Counted from the first letter of the stretch, positions 23,884 through 33,073 are shown. The stretch is DNA of 45,687 nt from Kitasatospora sp. CB01950 (GCF_001905465.1 NZ_LISX01000007.1:27139-72825), one strand, 5' to 3'. A program made the numbers and translations. Notes: generated by a model from the sequence alone, not told the origin.

Positions 23884-23914
23884 GGCCGCCCGCGCCGTTG
23901 CGGCGCGGGCGGCC
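23884..23914 (-). terminator. Perfect 13-bp hairpin between hpnH and dxs
   Basis: Arms 23884-23896 and 23902-23914 (ggccgcccgcgcc and its complement), loop gttgc, starting 13 nt beyond the hpnH stop in transcription order. There is no T-run. It could end or attenuate the transcript, or protect the hpnH mRNA end. Confidence 0.6.
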
Positions 23915-23926
23915 GGTGACGCGTGC

Positions 23927-24952
23927 TCAGAGGGCCTTGGGGGCGGCGAGGGTCTCCCGGGCGGCGCGGATCGTCTCCTTGAGCGAGCCCATGGTGGCGA
24001 GCACCGCGGTGGGCTCGTACCCGCAGTGGGCCATGCAGTTGTCGCAGCGCGGGTCGCGGCCGCGGCCGTACTTGTCCCAGTCGGTCTTCTCGATGAGTTC
24101 CCGGTAGGTGGGGACGTAGCCGTCGGCCATCAGGTAGCAGGGGCGCTGCCAGCCGAACAGCGAGTAGTTGGGGATGCCCCAGGCGGTGCACTCGAAGTCG
24201 ACCTTGCCTTCGAGGAAGTCCAGGAACAGCGGGCTGTGGTTGAGCCGCCAGCGGCGGCGGTTGCCGCCGGCGAAGGCCGTGCGGAAGAGCTCCCGGGTCT
24301 GTTCGACGCCGAGGAAGTGCTCCTGATCGGGGGCCTTCTCGTACGCGTAGGCCGGGGAGATCATCATCTCGTCGACCTTGAGTTCGTCGTTCAGGAAGTC
24401 CAGCACCTCGACCACGGTCTGCGGGGTGTCGGTGTTGAAGAACGTCGAGTTGGTGGTGACCCGGAAGCCCCGCCGCTTGGCCTCCTTGATCGCCTCGACG
24501 GCCTCCGCGAAGGTGCCCTCCTTGGCGACCGAGGCGTCGTGCCGCTCCTGCAGGCCGTCGATGTGCACGGCGAAGGTGAAGTACGGGGACGGGGTGAACA
24601 GGTCGAGCTTCTTGCGCATCAGCAGCGCGTTGGTGCACAGGAAGACGTACTTGCGGCGGGCGACCAGCTGCCGGACGATCTCGTCGATCTGCGGGTGCAT
24701 CAGCGGTTCGCCGCCGGCGATGGAGACCATCGGGGCGCCGCACTCCAGGACCGCGCCGACCGCCTGCGCGACCGGCATCCGCTGCTTGAGCACCCCGGCC
24801 GGGTGCTGGATCTTGCCGCAGCCCTCGCACTTCAGGTTGCAGGCGAACAGCGGCTCCAGCTCCACGATCAGCGGGAACTTGTCCCGGCGCTTCAGCTTCT
24901 GCTGCATGAGGTAGGTGGATACGCGGACGGTCTGACGCAGCGGCATGGCCAT
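23927..24952 (-). CDS. hpnH: Radical SAM adenosyl-hopene transferase HpnH
   Basis: A 341-residue radical SAM enzyme. The cluster-binding motif CxxxCxxC is CNLKCEGC (Cys38, Cys42, Cys45), followed by AGGEPLMHPQIDEI. A C-terminal Cys set CDNCMAHCGYEPTAV is typical of HpnH. It joins the 5'-deoxyadenosyl group to hopene (diploptene) to make adenosylhopane, the first side-chain step of bacteriohopanepolyols. It begins just after the hpnG stop; AGGAGG lies in the end of hpnG, about 12 nt before ATG 24952 (a second ATG at 24946 is possible). Confidence 0.95.
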   Translation of the reverse strand: MAMPLRQTVRVSTYLMQQKLKRRDKFPLIVELEPLFACNLKCEGCGKIQHPAGVLKQRMPVAQAVGAVLECGAPMVSIAGGEPLMHPQIDEIVRQLVARRKYVFLCTNALLMRKKLDLFTPSPYFTFAVHIDGLQERHDASVAKEGTFAEAVEAIKEAKRRGFRVTTNSTFFNTDTPQTVVEVLDFLNDELKVDEMMISPAYAYEKAPDQEHFLGVEQTRELFRTAFAGGNRRRWRLNHSPLFLDFLEGKVDFECTAWGIPNYSLFGWQRPCYLMADGYVPTYRELIEKTDWDKYGRGRDPRCDNCMAHCGYEPTAVLATMGSLKETIRAARETLAAPKAL

Positions 24953-24955
24953 GGC

Positions 24956-25636
24956 TTAGCTCGCCTCCTGAGGGAGCGTCGAGGGCTGTGTCGAGGACGG
25001 TGGGGTCGTCGGCGGAGGGGGTGCGGCGTTCAGCTGCCGGTGCCAGGCGGTGAGGGCGGGGACGGCGGCCCGCAGCGCCCGCCAGGCCCGGAAGCCGGCG
25101 GGCAGGGTGCCGGGGCGGACGAGTTCCCGCTCGGGGGTGTCGACCACCACCCGCAGCACGGCGGCGGGCAGGTCGGGGGCGTGCTCGGCGCGGGCGGCGA
25201 GCACCGCGGCGGCCTCCATGTCGACGGCGAGCGCGCCCTCGGCGTGCAGCCGGGCCCGTTCGGCGCCGCGCACCACGTGGTCGGCGGTGCGGTGGGTGCC
25301 CAGGTGGACGCGGAGCCCGGCCTCCTCCAGGGCGGTGGCCAGCGCGGGCGCGGTGGCCAACGGGTGGGTGCGGCCCTCGGCGTCGGTGACCCGGTCGGCG
25401 ACGATCACCTCGCCGGGTCGTACCCCGGGGCCGACCGCGGCGCCGAACCCGGCGACCAGCAGCGCCCCGTAGCCGCCGGCCTCCAGCAGTACGGCGGCCC
25501 GCCGCCCGGCCGTCCGGCGGCCCATGCCGGTGCGGGCCAGCACCGGGGGCCCGCCGGCCGCGCCGGACCAGTCGCCGCCGCGCAGCGCCCAGGCCTCGGG
25601 GGCGAGCGCGCAGAGCACCAGCAGCGGGGCGGTCAT
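24956..25636 (-). CDS. hpnG: HpnG, adenosylhopane nucleosidase/phosphorylase
   Basis: A 226-residue protein of the purine/MTA phosphorylase-like fold: LLVLCALAPEAWAL, an MGRRTAGRRAAVLLEAGGYGALLVAGFGAAV core and GALAVDMEAAAVLAARAE with the base-binding DME motif. In hopanoid synthesis HpnG removes adenine from adenosylhopane to give ribosylhopane or its phosphate. The ATG overlaps the shc stop by 4 nt. The C-terminus is a Pro/Thr-rich tail of about 30 residues, more than the family needs. Confidence 0.87.
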   Translation of the reverse strand: MTAPLLVLCALAPEAWALRGGDWSGAAGGPPVLARTGMGRRTAGRRAAVLLEAGGYGALLVAGFGAAVGPGVRPGEVIVADRVTDAEGRTHPLATAPALATALEEAGLRVHLGTHRTADHVVRGAERARLHAEGALAVDMEAAAVLAARAEHAPDLPAAVLRVVVDTPERELVRPGTLPAGFRAWRALRAAVPALTAWHRQLNAAPPPPTTPPSSTQPSTLPQEAS

Positions 25637-27591
25637 CGGTGGCCGCCCCGGCCGAGCGGGGCGTCGTGCAGGTAGCGGCCGAGGGCGGTGACCGGGAAGA
25701 CCAGCCGGTACAGGTGGTAGTTGATGGAGAAGTCCCAGGGGAACCCGGTGCCGGTGAACTGCGGTTCGTCCCACGTCCCGTCGGGGCGCTGGGTGCGGGT
25801 CAGCCAGGCGACGCCGCGTTCGACGGCCTCGGAGTCGCGTTCGCCGGCGGCGAGCAGCGCCATCAGCGCCCAGGCGGTCTGCGAGGCGGTGGAGTCGCCG
25901 CGGCCGGCCCAGGTGGCCGGGTCCTCGTAGGAGCGCATGTCCTCGCCCCAGCCGCCGTCGGTGTTCTGCCGGCCGGTCAGCCAGCGGACGGCGCGTCGGA
26001 TCGAGGGGTGGCCGGGGGTGAGTCCGGCGGCGATCAGGGCGGGCAGCACGGAGCCGGTGCCGTAGATGTAGTTGGTGCCCCAGCGGCCGAACCAGGAGCC
26101 GTCGGCCTCCTGGTGGCTCAGCAGCCAGGCGACGCCGCGCCGGGTGCGCGGGTCCCGGGTGCGGCCGGTCTCGGCGAGCATCTCCACCATGTGCGCGGTG
26201 ACGTCGGCGGACGGCGGGTCGATGACTTCGCCGAAGTCGCAGAACGGCAGCTTGTTGGGCAGCCGGCTGGTGTTGTCGGCGTCGAACGCGGCCCAGGCGC
26301 CGTCCTTGGACTGCATGCCGAGGCTCCAGTCGACGGCGCGTTCGACGGCGCCGGCCATCCGGGGCCGGTCGGGGTGGTCGATGCGGCGCAGCGCGAGCAC
26401 CACTTCGGCGGTGTCGTCGACGTCGGGGTAGGTGTCGTTCTGGAATTCGAACGCCCAGCCGCCGGGGGCCAGCCGGGGGCGTTTGACGGCCCAGTCGCCG
26501 CGGGTGGTGACCTCCTCGCCGAGCATCCACTCGCCGGCCCGGACCAGGGCGGGGTGGTCGCCGGGCAGGCCGGCGTCGCGCAGCGCGATGGCGGCCAGGC
26601 AGGTGTCCCAGACCGGGGACTGGCAGGCCTCCATCCAGCGCTCGCCGTCCTCGGTGTGCACGGTGAAGGAGTCGAAGGCGGCGAGGCCGGCCTTCATCAC
26701 GGGGTGGTCGAGGCCGTAGCCGAGCAGCCGCAGCGCGATCAGCGAGTACACGGCGGGCGGCTGGATGCCGCCCCAGCAGCCGTCGGCCTCCTGCCGTTCG
26801 ACGATCCAGGCGGCGGCCTGCCGCAGCGCCAGCCGGCGCACCGGTTTGACGGCGTGCCGGTGGTAGTGGTGCATCAGCCGGTCGAGGCGCTGGAAGAGGC
26901 CGTCCCAGGTGTGCGCGGCGGCGAGCGGCCGCCTCGGGTACGGGTTCGCCGGGTCGGTGTGCAGTTCGTCGAGGTCGAACGGGGCGGGGCGCACGGGGCG
27001 GTGGGCGGAGACCACGGTCAGCGGGACGATGGTCTGGCGGGCCCACTGGCCGAAGGAGTAGATGTTCAGCGGGGCCCAGCTGGGCAGGAACAGCACTTCG
27101 GGGGGCAGTTCGGGGAGCTTCTCCCAGGGCCACCAGCCGAACAGGGCGAGCCAGATCCGGGTGAAGACCCGGGTGGCGGCGATGCCGCCGTGTTCGCGGA
27201 CGAAGGCGGCGGCGGCCCGCATGTGCGCGGCGTCGGGGTCGTCCCCGGCGAGCCGGAGGGCGACGTACGCCTCGACGGTGGTGGACAGTTCGGGCGGGCC
27301 GCCGTGGAAGGTGGCCCAGGTGCCGTCCTCCCGCTGCCGGGAGCGGATCCAGGCCGCGGTGGCCCGGGTCTGCTCCTCGGTGCGGATGCCGAGGAACTGG
27401 CGGAGCAGCAGGTCTTCGGCGTCCATGGTGACGTTGGTCTCCAGGTCGCCCTTCCACCAGCCGTCGGCGTGCTGGAGTGACAGCAGGTGTGCGGTGGCCC
27501 GGCTGAGCGCCGCCGCGGGTGAGGAATCGTCAGATCGTGTTACTGCAACTGAGGTTTGGGGTCCGAGCCTTCCACCCGCGGTTGCTGTCAC
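25633..27591 (-). CDS. shc: Squalene-hopene cyclase
   Basis: A 652-residue class II triterpene cyclase converting squalene to hopene and hopanol. The catalytic DxDD motif is DVDD in NDTYPDVDDTAEV. Several QW repeats are visible, such as HADGWWKG, QREDGTWATFHGG, QEADGSWFGRWGTNYIYGT and QNTDGGWGED. Length is normal. It starts at GTG 27591 with GAGGTG about 8 nt upstream, 7 nt after the polyprenyl synthase stop. It is a monotopic membrane protein in known members. Also called hpnF. Confidence 0.97.
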   Translation of the reverse strand: MTATAGGRLGPQTSVAVTRSDDSSPAAALSRATAHLLSLQHADGWWKGDLETNVTMDAEDLLLRQFLGIRTEEQTRATAAWIRSRQREDGTWATFHGGPPELSTTVEAYVALRLAGDDPDAAHMRAAAAFVREHGGIAATRVFTRIWLALFGWWPWEKLPELPPEVLFLPSWAPLNIYSFGQWARQTIVPLTVVSAHRPVRPAPFDLDELHTDPANPYPRRPLAAAHTWDGLFQRLDRLMHHYHRHAVKPVRRLALRQAAAWIVERQEADGCWGGIQPPAVYSLIALRLLGYGLDHPVMKAGLAAFDSFTVHTEDGERWMEACQSPVWDTCLAAIALRDAGLPGDHPALVRAGEWMLGEEVTTRGDWAVKRPRLAPGGWAFEFQNDTYPDVDDTAEVVLALRRIDHPDRPRMAGAVERAVDWSLGMQSKDGAWAAFDADNTSRLPNKLPFCDFGEVIDPPSADVTAHMVEMLAETGRTRDPRTRRGVAWLLSHQEADGSWFGRWGTNYIYGTGSVLPALIAAGLTPGHPSIRRAVRWLTGRQNTDGGWGEDMRSYEDPATWAGRGDSTASQTAWALMALLAAGERDSEAVERGVAWLTRTQRPDGTWDEPQFTGTGFPWDFSINYHLYRLVFPVTALGRYLHDAPLGRGGHR

Positions 27592-27598
27592 TCTTACG

Positions 27599-28762
27599 TC
27601 ACCTCTCTCTGACCACCACGAATTCGGCGAGTGCGACGAAGTGCTCGCGCACCTCGTCGGCCATGGGCACCTCGCCGAGCGCGGCGAGGGCGGTGTCGTA
27701 CTGGCGGCGGGCCTCTTCCTGCGTCCAGGCCCGGCCGCCGGCCTGCTCGATCAGCGCGGCGCGGGCGGCGAGCTGCTGCTCGCTCTCCTCGCCGCGGCCG
27801 GTCGGGTCGGCCAGCTGTGCGGCCAGCTCGCGGGAGGCGGCGCCACCCTCGGCCAGCGCGGCGCACACCGGCAGCGACTTCTTGCGCGACTGGAGGTCGC
27901 TCCAGTGCGGCTTGCCCGTCACTTCGGTGGCGCCCCAGATGCCCAGCAGGTCGTCCACCGCCTGGAATGCCAGGCCCAGGTGGTGGCCGTACCGCTGGAG
28001 CGCGTCGGAGATCTTGTCGTCGGCGCCGGCCAGCACCGCGCCGATCGCCGCGGAGGCCGCCAGCAGGGCGCCGGTCTTGCCGCCCTCCATGGTCAGACAC
28101 TCCTCGACCGTCACCACGTCCCGTTGTTCGAACGAGACGTCCAGCGCCTGACCGTCGATCAGCCGCCGGGTCGCGGTGGTGATCAGCCGGACGGCGCGGG
28201 CGGCGTCGGTCGGAGTGGCCCCGCCGGTCACCGCGGCGTCCAGCAGGACCTCGGTGCCGAGGGTGGCCAGCGCATCGCCGACCAGTACGGCCTGCGCCGG
28301 GCCGAACACCGTCCAGGCGGTGGCCCGGTGCCGACGTGTCTCGTCACCGTCCATCAGGTCATCATGGAGGAGGGAGAAATTGTGGACCAGTTCGACCGAC
28401 ACGCCGCCGGGTACGCCCACCTGCGCGTCCGCGCCCACCGCCTCGGCCGACAGCAGCGCCAGCGCCGGGCGCACGGCCTTGCCGCCGTCGCCCGCGGCGG
28501 GCCGGCCGTCGCGGTCGATCCAGCCGAAGTGGTACGCGGCGACGGTGTCCATCGGTGCGGCCAGACGGGCGACGGCCTCGCGCATCGGCGGCGTGCAGAG
28601 CGTGCGTCCGCGCGCCAGCAGGTCCAGGACCGTCGGGGTGTCCCTGACCGTCGAGCCGGTGCGTGCCTCCACGTGCGTTCCCTCTCGGTACGTCTGACCG
28701 GCCGCGAACGGCGGCCGGCCGGGTGCGATGTCGGTGGTCGGGGCCTGCCGGGTCTCCGTCAT
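27599..28762 (-). CDS. Polyprenyl (farnesyl-type) diphosphate synthase
   Basis: A 387-residue trans-prenyltransferase. First aspartate motif: LLHDDLMDGDETRRHR; second: AFQAVDDLLGIWG; also KAVRPALALLSAEA and EGGKTGALLAAS. A Phe five residues before the first motif argues for a short product (C15-C20). In this operon the needed product is farnesyl diphosphate for HpnCDE, so FPP synthase is the likely role. ATG 28762 overlaps the hpnE stop (ATGA). Confidence 0.88.
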   Translation of the reverse strand: MTETRQAPTTDIAPGRPPFAAGQTYREGTHVEARTGSTVRDTPTVLDLLARGRTLCTPPMREAVARLAAPMDTVAAYHFGWIDRDGRPAAGDGGKAVRPALALLSAEAVGADAQVGVPGGVSVELVHNFSLLHDDLMDGDETRRHRATAWTVFGPAQAVLVGDALATLGTEVLLDAAVTGGATPTDAARAVRLITTATRRLIDGQALDVSFEQRDVVTVEECLTMEGGKTGALLAASAAIGAVLAGADDKISDALQRYGHHLGLAFQAVDDLLGIWGATEVTGKPHWSDLQSRKKSLPVCAALAEGGAASRELAAQLADPTGRGEESEQQLAARAALIEQAGGRAWTQEEARRQYDTALAALGEVPMADEVREHFVALAEFVVVRER

Positions 28763-30156
28763 CGGGGCCACCGCCCGTCGGCCCGGTCGACGGGGAGCCG
28801 GCCGGTGCCGGCCAGCGCGGCGTCGGCCGCGGCGTGGCCGCTGCGGACTGCGCCCTCCATCGTCGCGGGCCAGCCGGTGGCCGTCCAGGACCCGGCGAGC
28901 AGGATGCCCGGGACGTCGGTGCGCGCGCCGGGGCGCAGTGCGGCGGTGCCGGGCGCCGGGTCGAAGGTGGCGGTGCGCTCGCGGGTGACGAAGAAGTCCA
29001 GCACCTTCGCGTCGCGGGCGGCGGGCAGCAGCCGGGCGAGCTCCGGCAGGTAGCGGTCCCGCAGTTCGGCGACCGGCAGGTCGATCTCGTCCTCGACGGC
29101 GGACTGCGACACGGCCAGGTACTGGGCGCCGGGGACGTCCAGCCCGGAGTGCCGGGTGCGGTCGAAGACGAACTGCACCGGGGAGCCGATCGCGGCGAAG
29201 AACGGACGGCGGATCAGCGGCCGGTCGTAGATCACGTGCACGTTGAGGATCGGCGCGGTGCCGAAGTCGGCGAACCGCTCCTGCCCGGGGACGGCGCCGG
29301 GCGGCAGCAGCGCCGCCGCGGTGTCCTGGGCGCCGGCCAGCACCACGGTGTCGGCGGTGAGCAGTTCGCCGCCCTCCAGCCGGACGGCGTGCGGTTCGGC
29401 GGCCTTGAGTTCGGCGGCCTTGGCGCGCAGCAGCACCCGGACGCCCGCGCGTTCGAGTTCGGCGCGGGCCCGGTCGTGGTGGATCTCGCCGAGCGGGACG
29501 CGGGCGGTGCCGATGTCGGCGGCGCCCGGGTCGGACAGCAGGCCGGTCTGGAAGACCTTCGCGGCCAGTGCCGTCGAGGTGCGGTCGGCGGTGGCGTTCA
29601 GGGTGGCGACGCCCACCAGGTCCCAGACCGCCTCGACGGTGGCCGGGGTCTGGCCGTGGCGGCGCAGCCACTCGCCGAACGAGATCTCGTCGAGCGCCGG
29701 GTCGTCCAGCCGCAGGCCCTTGAGGGCGAGCGCGCCGCGCACCACCCGCAGCCGGTCGGCCGGGCTCAGGTGGCGGTAGGTGGCAAGACTGCCGGCCAGG
29801 TGCAGCGGGACGGGCAGGGCGGCGCGGCGGAGCCGGCCGAGGCTGCGGGTGCCGTCGGCGGCGAGGCCGAGCACCGGGACGTCCAGCCGGTCCTGGAGGT
29901 CGGTCAGGTCGTGCGCGCCGAGGCGGTCGATCAGGCCGCGGTAGGCGGTGCAGCAGCGCATGAACACGTGCTGGCCGTTGTCGACCGTCAGGTCGCCGCG
30001 CTTGAAGGAGAAGGCCAGGCCACCGAGCCGGGGGCGGGCCTCGACCAGGGTGGTGCGCACGTCGGCGTCGGCCAGGCGGAGGGCGGCGGTGATGCCGGCC
30101 AGGCCGCCGCCGATCACCACGGCGGTGCGCTGCCGCTGCGGCGTCGGCGTGCTCAT
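28759..30156 (-). CDS. hpnE: HpnE, squalene-forming FAD amine oxidase
   Basis: A 465-residue FAD-dependent oxidoreductase (phytoene desaturase/amine oxidase fold). The dinucleotide-binding motif is VVIGGGLAGITAALRLADAD (Gly16-Gly21). Family segments include PRLGGLAFSFKRGDLTVDNGQHVF and, near the end, GILLAGSWTATGWPATMEGAVRSG. HpnE carries out the last reductive step from hydroxysqualene to squalene in the HpnCDE route. GGGAGG lies just before ATG 30156. A 94-nt gap separates it from hpnD, one of the few gaps in this operon. Confidence 0.93.
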   Translation of the reverse strand: MSTPTPQRQRTAVVIGGGLAGITAALRLADADVRTTLVEARPRLGGLAFSFKRGDLTVDNGQHVFMRCCTAYRGLIDRLGAHDLTDLQDRLDVPVLGLAADGTRSLGRLRRAALPVPLHLAGSLATYRHLSPADRLRVVRGALALKGLRLDDPALDEISFGEWLRRHGQTPATVEAVWDLVGVATLNATADRTSTALAAKVFQTGLLSDPGAADIGTARVPLGEIHHDRARAELERAGVRVLLRAKAAELKAAEPHAVRLEGGELLTADTVVLAGAQDTAAALLPPGAVPGQERFADFGTAPILNVHVIYDRPLIRRPFFAAIGSPVQFVFDRTRHSGLDVPGAQYLAVSQSAVEDEIDLPVAELRDRYLPELARLLPAARDAKVLDFFVTRERTATFDPAPGTAALRPGARTDVPGILLAGSWTATGWPATMEGAVRSGHAAADAALAGTGRLPVDRADGRWPR

Positions 30157-30250
30157 CGGTCCTCCCCGGCAGCAGTGGACTGTGGGCACAACAACGTGCG
30201 CATGCGTCGTGATTCCCTGTTGACACAGCGTGACATAACTGGCGTGAGAA

Positions 30251-31153
30251 TCAAGAACGCCCTCCGGCGAGCCCGGACAGTGCCACGTACGCCTTCTCCC
30301 AGCCGGGCAGCGAGACCCGGCCGCGGAGCACCGAGTGCGGGTCGGCGGCGATCCGGCCGAGCAGGCGGTGGTAGATGCCGGCCATCGCGGCGGTGGCGGC
30401 GCGGCTGCGGCGGTCGAGCATCGGCAGCAGGCGCAGGCCCTCGGTGAAGGCCTGCTGGGCGCGTTCGGCCTCGAAGGCGACCAGGCCGGTGAAGTCGGCG
30501 CCGACCGGGAGCTGCGGGAGGGCGAAGCCCTGCTGGCAGCCGAACCGGACGAGGTCCTCGGTGGGCAGGTAGGTGCGGCCGTTCAGGGCGTCCTCGCGCA
30601 GGTCGCGCAGGATGTTGGTGAGCTGCAGGGCCAGGCCCAGGGTGTCGGCGTACTCGGCGCCGCGCTCCCGGTCGTCGCAGCCGTACACGCCGAGCGAGAG
30701 GCGGCCGATCGAGCCGGCCACGCAGCGGCAGTACACCTTGAGCTCGTCGAAGGTCTGGTACTCGACGCCCTTGAGGTCCATCTCGACGCCGTCGATCAGC
30801 TCGTCGAAGCCGCCGAGCGGGATCGGGAAGCGGCGGGCGGCGTCGGCCAGCGCGACCTTGATCGGGTCGGTGTCCTCCTCGCCGACCGCGCCCGCCCGGA
30901 TCTCGTCCAGCAGGGCGCGGGTGCGGGCCAGCGCCTCGGTCTTCTGTTCGGCGGGCAGGTCGCCGTCGCCGATGTCGTCGACCCGGCGGGCCAGCGCGTA
31001 CAGCGCGGACATCGCCAGCCGCTTGGCCTCGGGCAGCAGCCGGATGCCGTAGCTGAAGTTGCGGGCCTGTAGGGCGGTGACCGCCTCGCAGTACCGGTAG
31101 GCCGCCATGACCGGCGCGGACGCCAGTGGTGATGCCCCCACGCGGGCACTCAC
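30251..31153 (-). CDS. hpnD: HpnD, presqualene diphosphate synthase
   Basis: A 300-residue squalene/phytoene-synthase family enzyme. Aspartate motifs: ARRVDDIGDGDLP and LQLTNILRDLREDALNGRTYLP, plus YCRCVAGSIGRLSLGVYG. HpnD condenses two FPP molecules to presqualene diphosphate. GTG 31153 overlaps the hpnC stop (GTGA), with AAGGGAAG upstream. Confidence 0.93.
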   Translation of the reverse strand: MSARVGASPLASAPVMAAYRYCEAVTALQARNFSYGIRLLPEAKRLAMSALYALARRVDDIGDGDLPAEQKTEALARTRALLDEIRAGAVGEEDTDPIKVALADAARRFPIPLGGFDELIDGVEMDLKGVEYQTFDELKVYCRCVAGSIGRLSLGVYGCDDRERGAEYADTLGLALQLTNILRDLREDALNGRTYLPTEDLVRFGCQQGFALPQLPVGADFTGLVAFEAERAQQAFTEGLRLLPMLDRRSRAATAAMAGIYHRLLGRIAADPHSVLRGRVSLPGWEKAYVALSGLAGGRS

Positions 31154-32118
31154 CTTCCCTTCGCGAAAAGTGCCGCCGCCCGGCCGGCCAGGCGGCGCTT
31201 GTCCGGCTTCGCCCGGTGCGCGAGCACGTCGTACCCGGCCGCCGCGATGGCGTCCAGGGCGGCGTACCCGCCGGCGGTGAATCCCGCCAGCAGCAGTCGA
31301 AGCCTCCCGTGAACCGTACCTACCAGCGGCGCGCCGCGGTCGAGCAGGGTCCGGGCCCGGCTCGCCTCCCAGGCGATCAGCTGCCGGACCTCGCGCGAGG
31401 CGGCGGGAGCGGCGAGGTCCTGTTCGGTGACGCCGAAGGTGGCGAGGTCCTCCTGCGGGAGGTAGATCCGGCCGCGGTCGAGGTCCTCGGCGACGTCCTG
31501 GAGGTGTTCGACGATCTGCAGCGCGGTGCAGATCGCGTCGGACATCTCGATGCGTTCGGGGGTGGTGCGGCCGGCCAGGGCGAGCACCAGGCGGCCGACC
31601 GGGTCGGCGGAGAGCGTGCAGTAGTGCCGCAGGTCGTCCCAGGTCGGGTAGCGGGTGACGGCCTGGTCGACCCGGTTGGCCTCGATCAGGCGGCGGAACG
31701 GCTCGGGGGTGACGGCGTGCCGGTCGATCAGCGGGACGAGGCCGCGGATCAGCGGGTGCCGGGGCTCGCCGGCGGCGGTGCCGAGGACGGTGCCGCCCTG
31801 GGCGCGGTCGTCGCCGAGGACGGTGGCGAAGGCCCGGTCGAGGTCGCGCTCCAGGCCGTCCAGCAGGTCGAGCCGGAAGTCGGCGTCCTCGGGGGCGCCG
31901 GGGACGTCCAGCAGGTGGGCGACGGAGGCCGGGTCGGCGAGGTCGCCGTCGCCGGCGTCGTCGATCAGCCGGGCGAAGCCGTAGACCGCCATCAGGTCGC
32001 CCCGCCAGGCGGCGGGCAGGAAGGCGGGGGCGACCGGGAAGTTCTCCAGGTCCGCCTTGTCCAGCGTCACCGCCGCTGTCTGGTTATCGGATTTGGTTGA
32101 AGCCGACACTGCCGTCAC
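31150..32118 (-). CDS. hpnC: HpnC, hydroxysqualene synthase
   Basis: A 322-residue squalene/phytoene-synthase family protein: ENFPVAPAFLPAAWRGDLMAVYGFARLIDDAGDGD, YCTLSADPVGRLVLAL and LQIVEHLQDVAEDLDRGRIYLPQEDL. HpnC converts presqualene diphosphate to hydroxysqualene. It is the first gene of the hopanoid operon. GTG 32118 is given as start; GTG 32109 is an equal or better choice because GGGGGAG sits 8 nt before it (it would shorten the protein by three residues). Confidence 0.92.
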   Translation of the reverse strand: MTAVSASTKSDNQTAAVTLDKADLENFPVAPAFLPAAWRGDLMAVYGFARLIDDAGDGDLADPASVAHLLDVPGAPEDADFRLDLLDGLERDLDRAFATVLGDDRAQGGTVLGTAAGEPRHPLIRGLVPLIDRHAVTPEPFRRLIEANRVDQAVTRYPTWDDLRHYCTLSADPVGRLVLALAGRTTPERIEMSDAICTALQIVEHLQDVAEDLDRGRIYLPQEDLATFGVTEQDLAAPAASREVRQLIAWEASRARTLLDRGAPLVGTVHGRLRLLLAGFTAGGYAALDAIAAAGYDVLAHRAKPDKRRLAGRAAALFAKGR

Positions 32119-32198
32119 TCCCCCGTTCTACACCGGTGCCGGGCGCCACCGCGCCTCGGACACGCTTCCGTCGCCACGCCTTCACCCGCCGCACGGCA

Positions 32199-32239
32199 CA
32201 GGGCCGGTGCCGGGGAGGACTCCCCGCGCACCGGCCCTG
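32199..32239 (-). terminator. Long hairpin terminator of exporter operon
   Basis: A 12-bp outer stem (cagggccggtgc, 32199-32210, with 32228-32239) encloses a 6-bp inner stem (ggggag/ctcccc). It lies about 20 nt after the ABC ATPase stop and separates the exporter operon from hpnC. Confidence 0.85.
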
Positions 32240-32260
32240 CGACCGTCGGCCGCGCCCCGT

Positions 32261-33073
32261 TCAGGGGCGCTCGCCCTTCTCGTACCGCCGGACCACCTCG
32301 TCGGTGTGCCCGTCCATGATCAGCTCGCCGTGCTCGATCCAGATGGTGCGCTCACAGGTCTCGCGGATCGCGTTGTTGTCGTGGCTGACCAGGAAGACCG
32401 TGCCGGCCTCCTTGCGCAGCTCGTTGATCCGGGCCTTGGAGCGCTGCTGGAAGCCCTGGTCGCCGGTGGCGAGGGCCTCGTCGATCAGCAGCACGTCGTG
32501 GGTCTTCGCCGCGGCGATGGAGAACCGCAGGCGGGCGCCCATGCCGGAGGAGTAGGTGCGCATCGGCAGCGAGATGAAGTCGCCCTTCTCGTTGATGCCC
32601 GAGAAGTCGACGATGCTCTGGTAGCGCTCGCGCACCTGGGCCGGGGACATGCCCATCGCCAGGCAGCCCAGCACCACGTTGCGCTCGCCGGTCAGGTCGT
32701 TCATCAGCGCCGCGTTCACGCCCAGCAGCGAGGGCTGGCCGTTGGTGTAGATGGCGCCCCTGGCGGTCGGCAGCAGGCCGGCGATGGCCGCCAGCATGGT
32801 CGACTTGCCGGAGCCGTTGGAGCCGATCAGGCCGACGGCCTCGCCCTTGTACGCGGTGAAGCTGATGCCGCGCACCGCGTGCACCTCGCGGATCGCGGGC
32901 GACTTCTTGCGGGTGATCATCCGGCTCAGCGCCGAGGTGGCGCTGCCCTTGCCGGCACCCGCGCCGTGCACCTTGTAGATGATGTGCACGTCGTCCGCCA
33001 CCACGGTGGGGACCCGGGCCTGGTTGTCCACCGCGGTGGTCTCCTTCAGGGTGTCGATCGCTGCGTCAGCCAC
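32261..33073 (-). CDS. TagH-like polysaccharide-export ABC ATPase
   Basis: A 270-residue ATPase: Walker A LIGSNGSGKSTML, signature YSSGMGARLRFSIA, Walker B HDVLLIDEALATGD and switch His in LVSHDNNAI. The GVNAALMNDLTGERNV segment and the short unusual signature are typical of the TagH/Wzt/RfbE group that powers export of wall and O-antigen polymers. It lacks the C-terminal carbohydrate-binding domain of Wzt. GTG 33073 overlaps the permease stop by 8 nt. Confidence 0.9.
   Translation of the reverse strand: MADAAIDTLKETTAVDNQARVPTVVADDVHIIYKVHGAGAGKGSATSALSRMITRKKSPAIREVHAVRGISFTAYKGEAVGLIGSNGSGKSTMLAAIAGLLPTARGAIYTNGQPSLLGVNAALMNDLTGERNVVLGCLAMGMSPAQVRERYQSIVDFSGINEKGDFISLPMRTYSSGMGARLRFSIAAAKTHDVLLIDEALATGDQGFQQRSKARINELRKEAGTVFLVSHDNNAIRETCERTIWIEHGELIMDGHTDEVVRRYEKGERP

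Noticed and set aside
21944..25675. Plus-strand frame of 1243 codons
   Set aside because: Antisense to dxs, hpnH and hpnG, all with clear catalytic motifs. Openness results from high GC.
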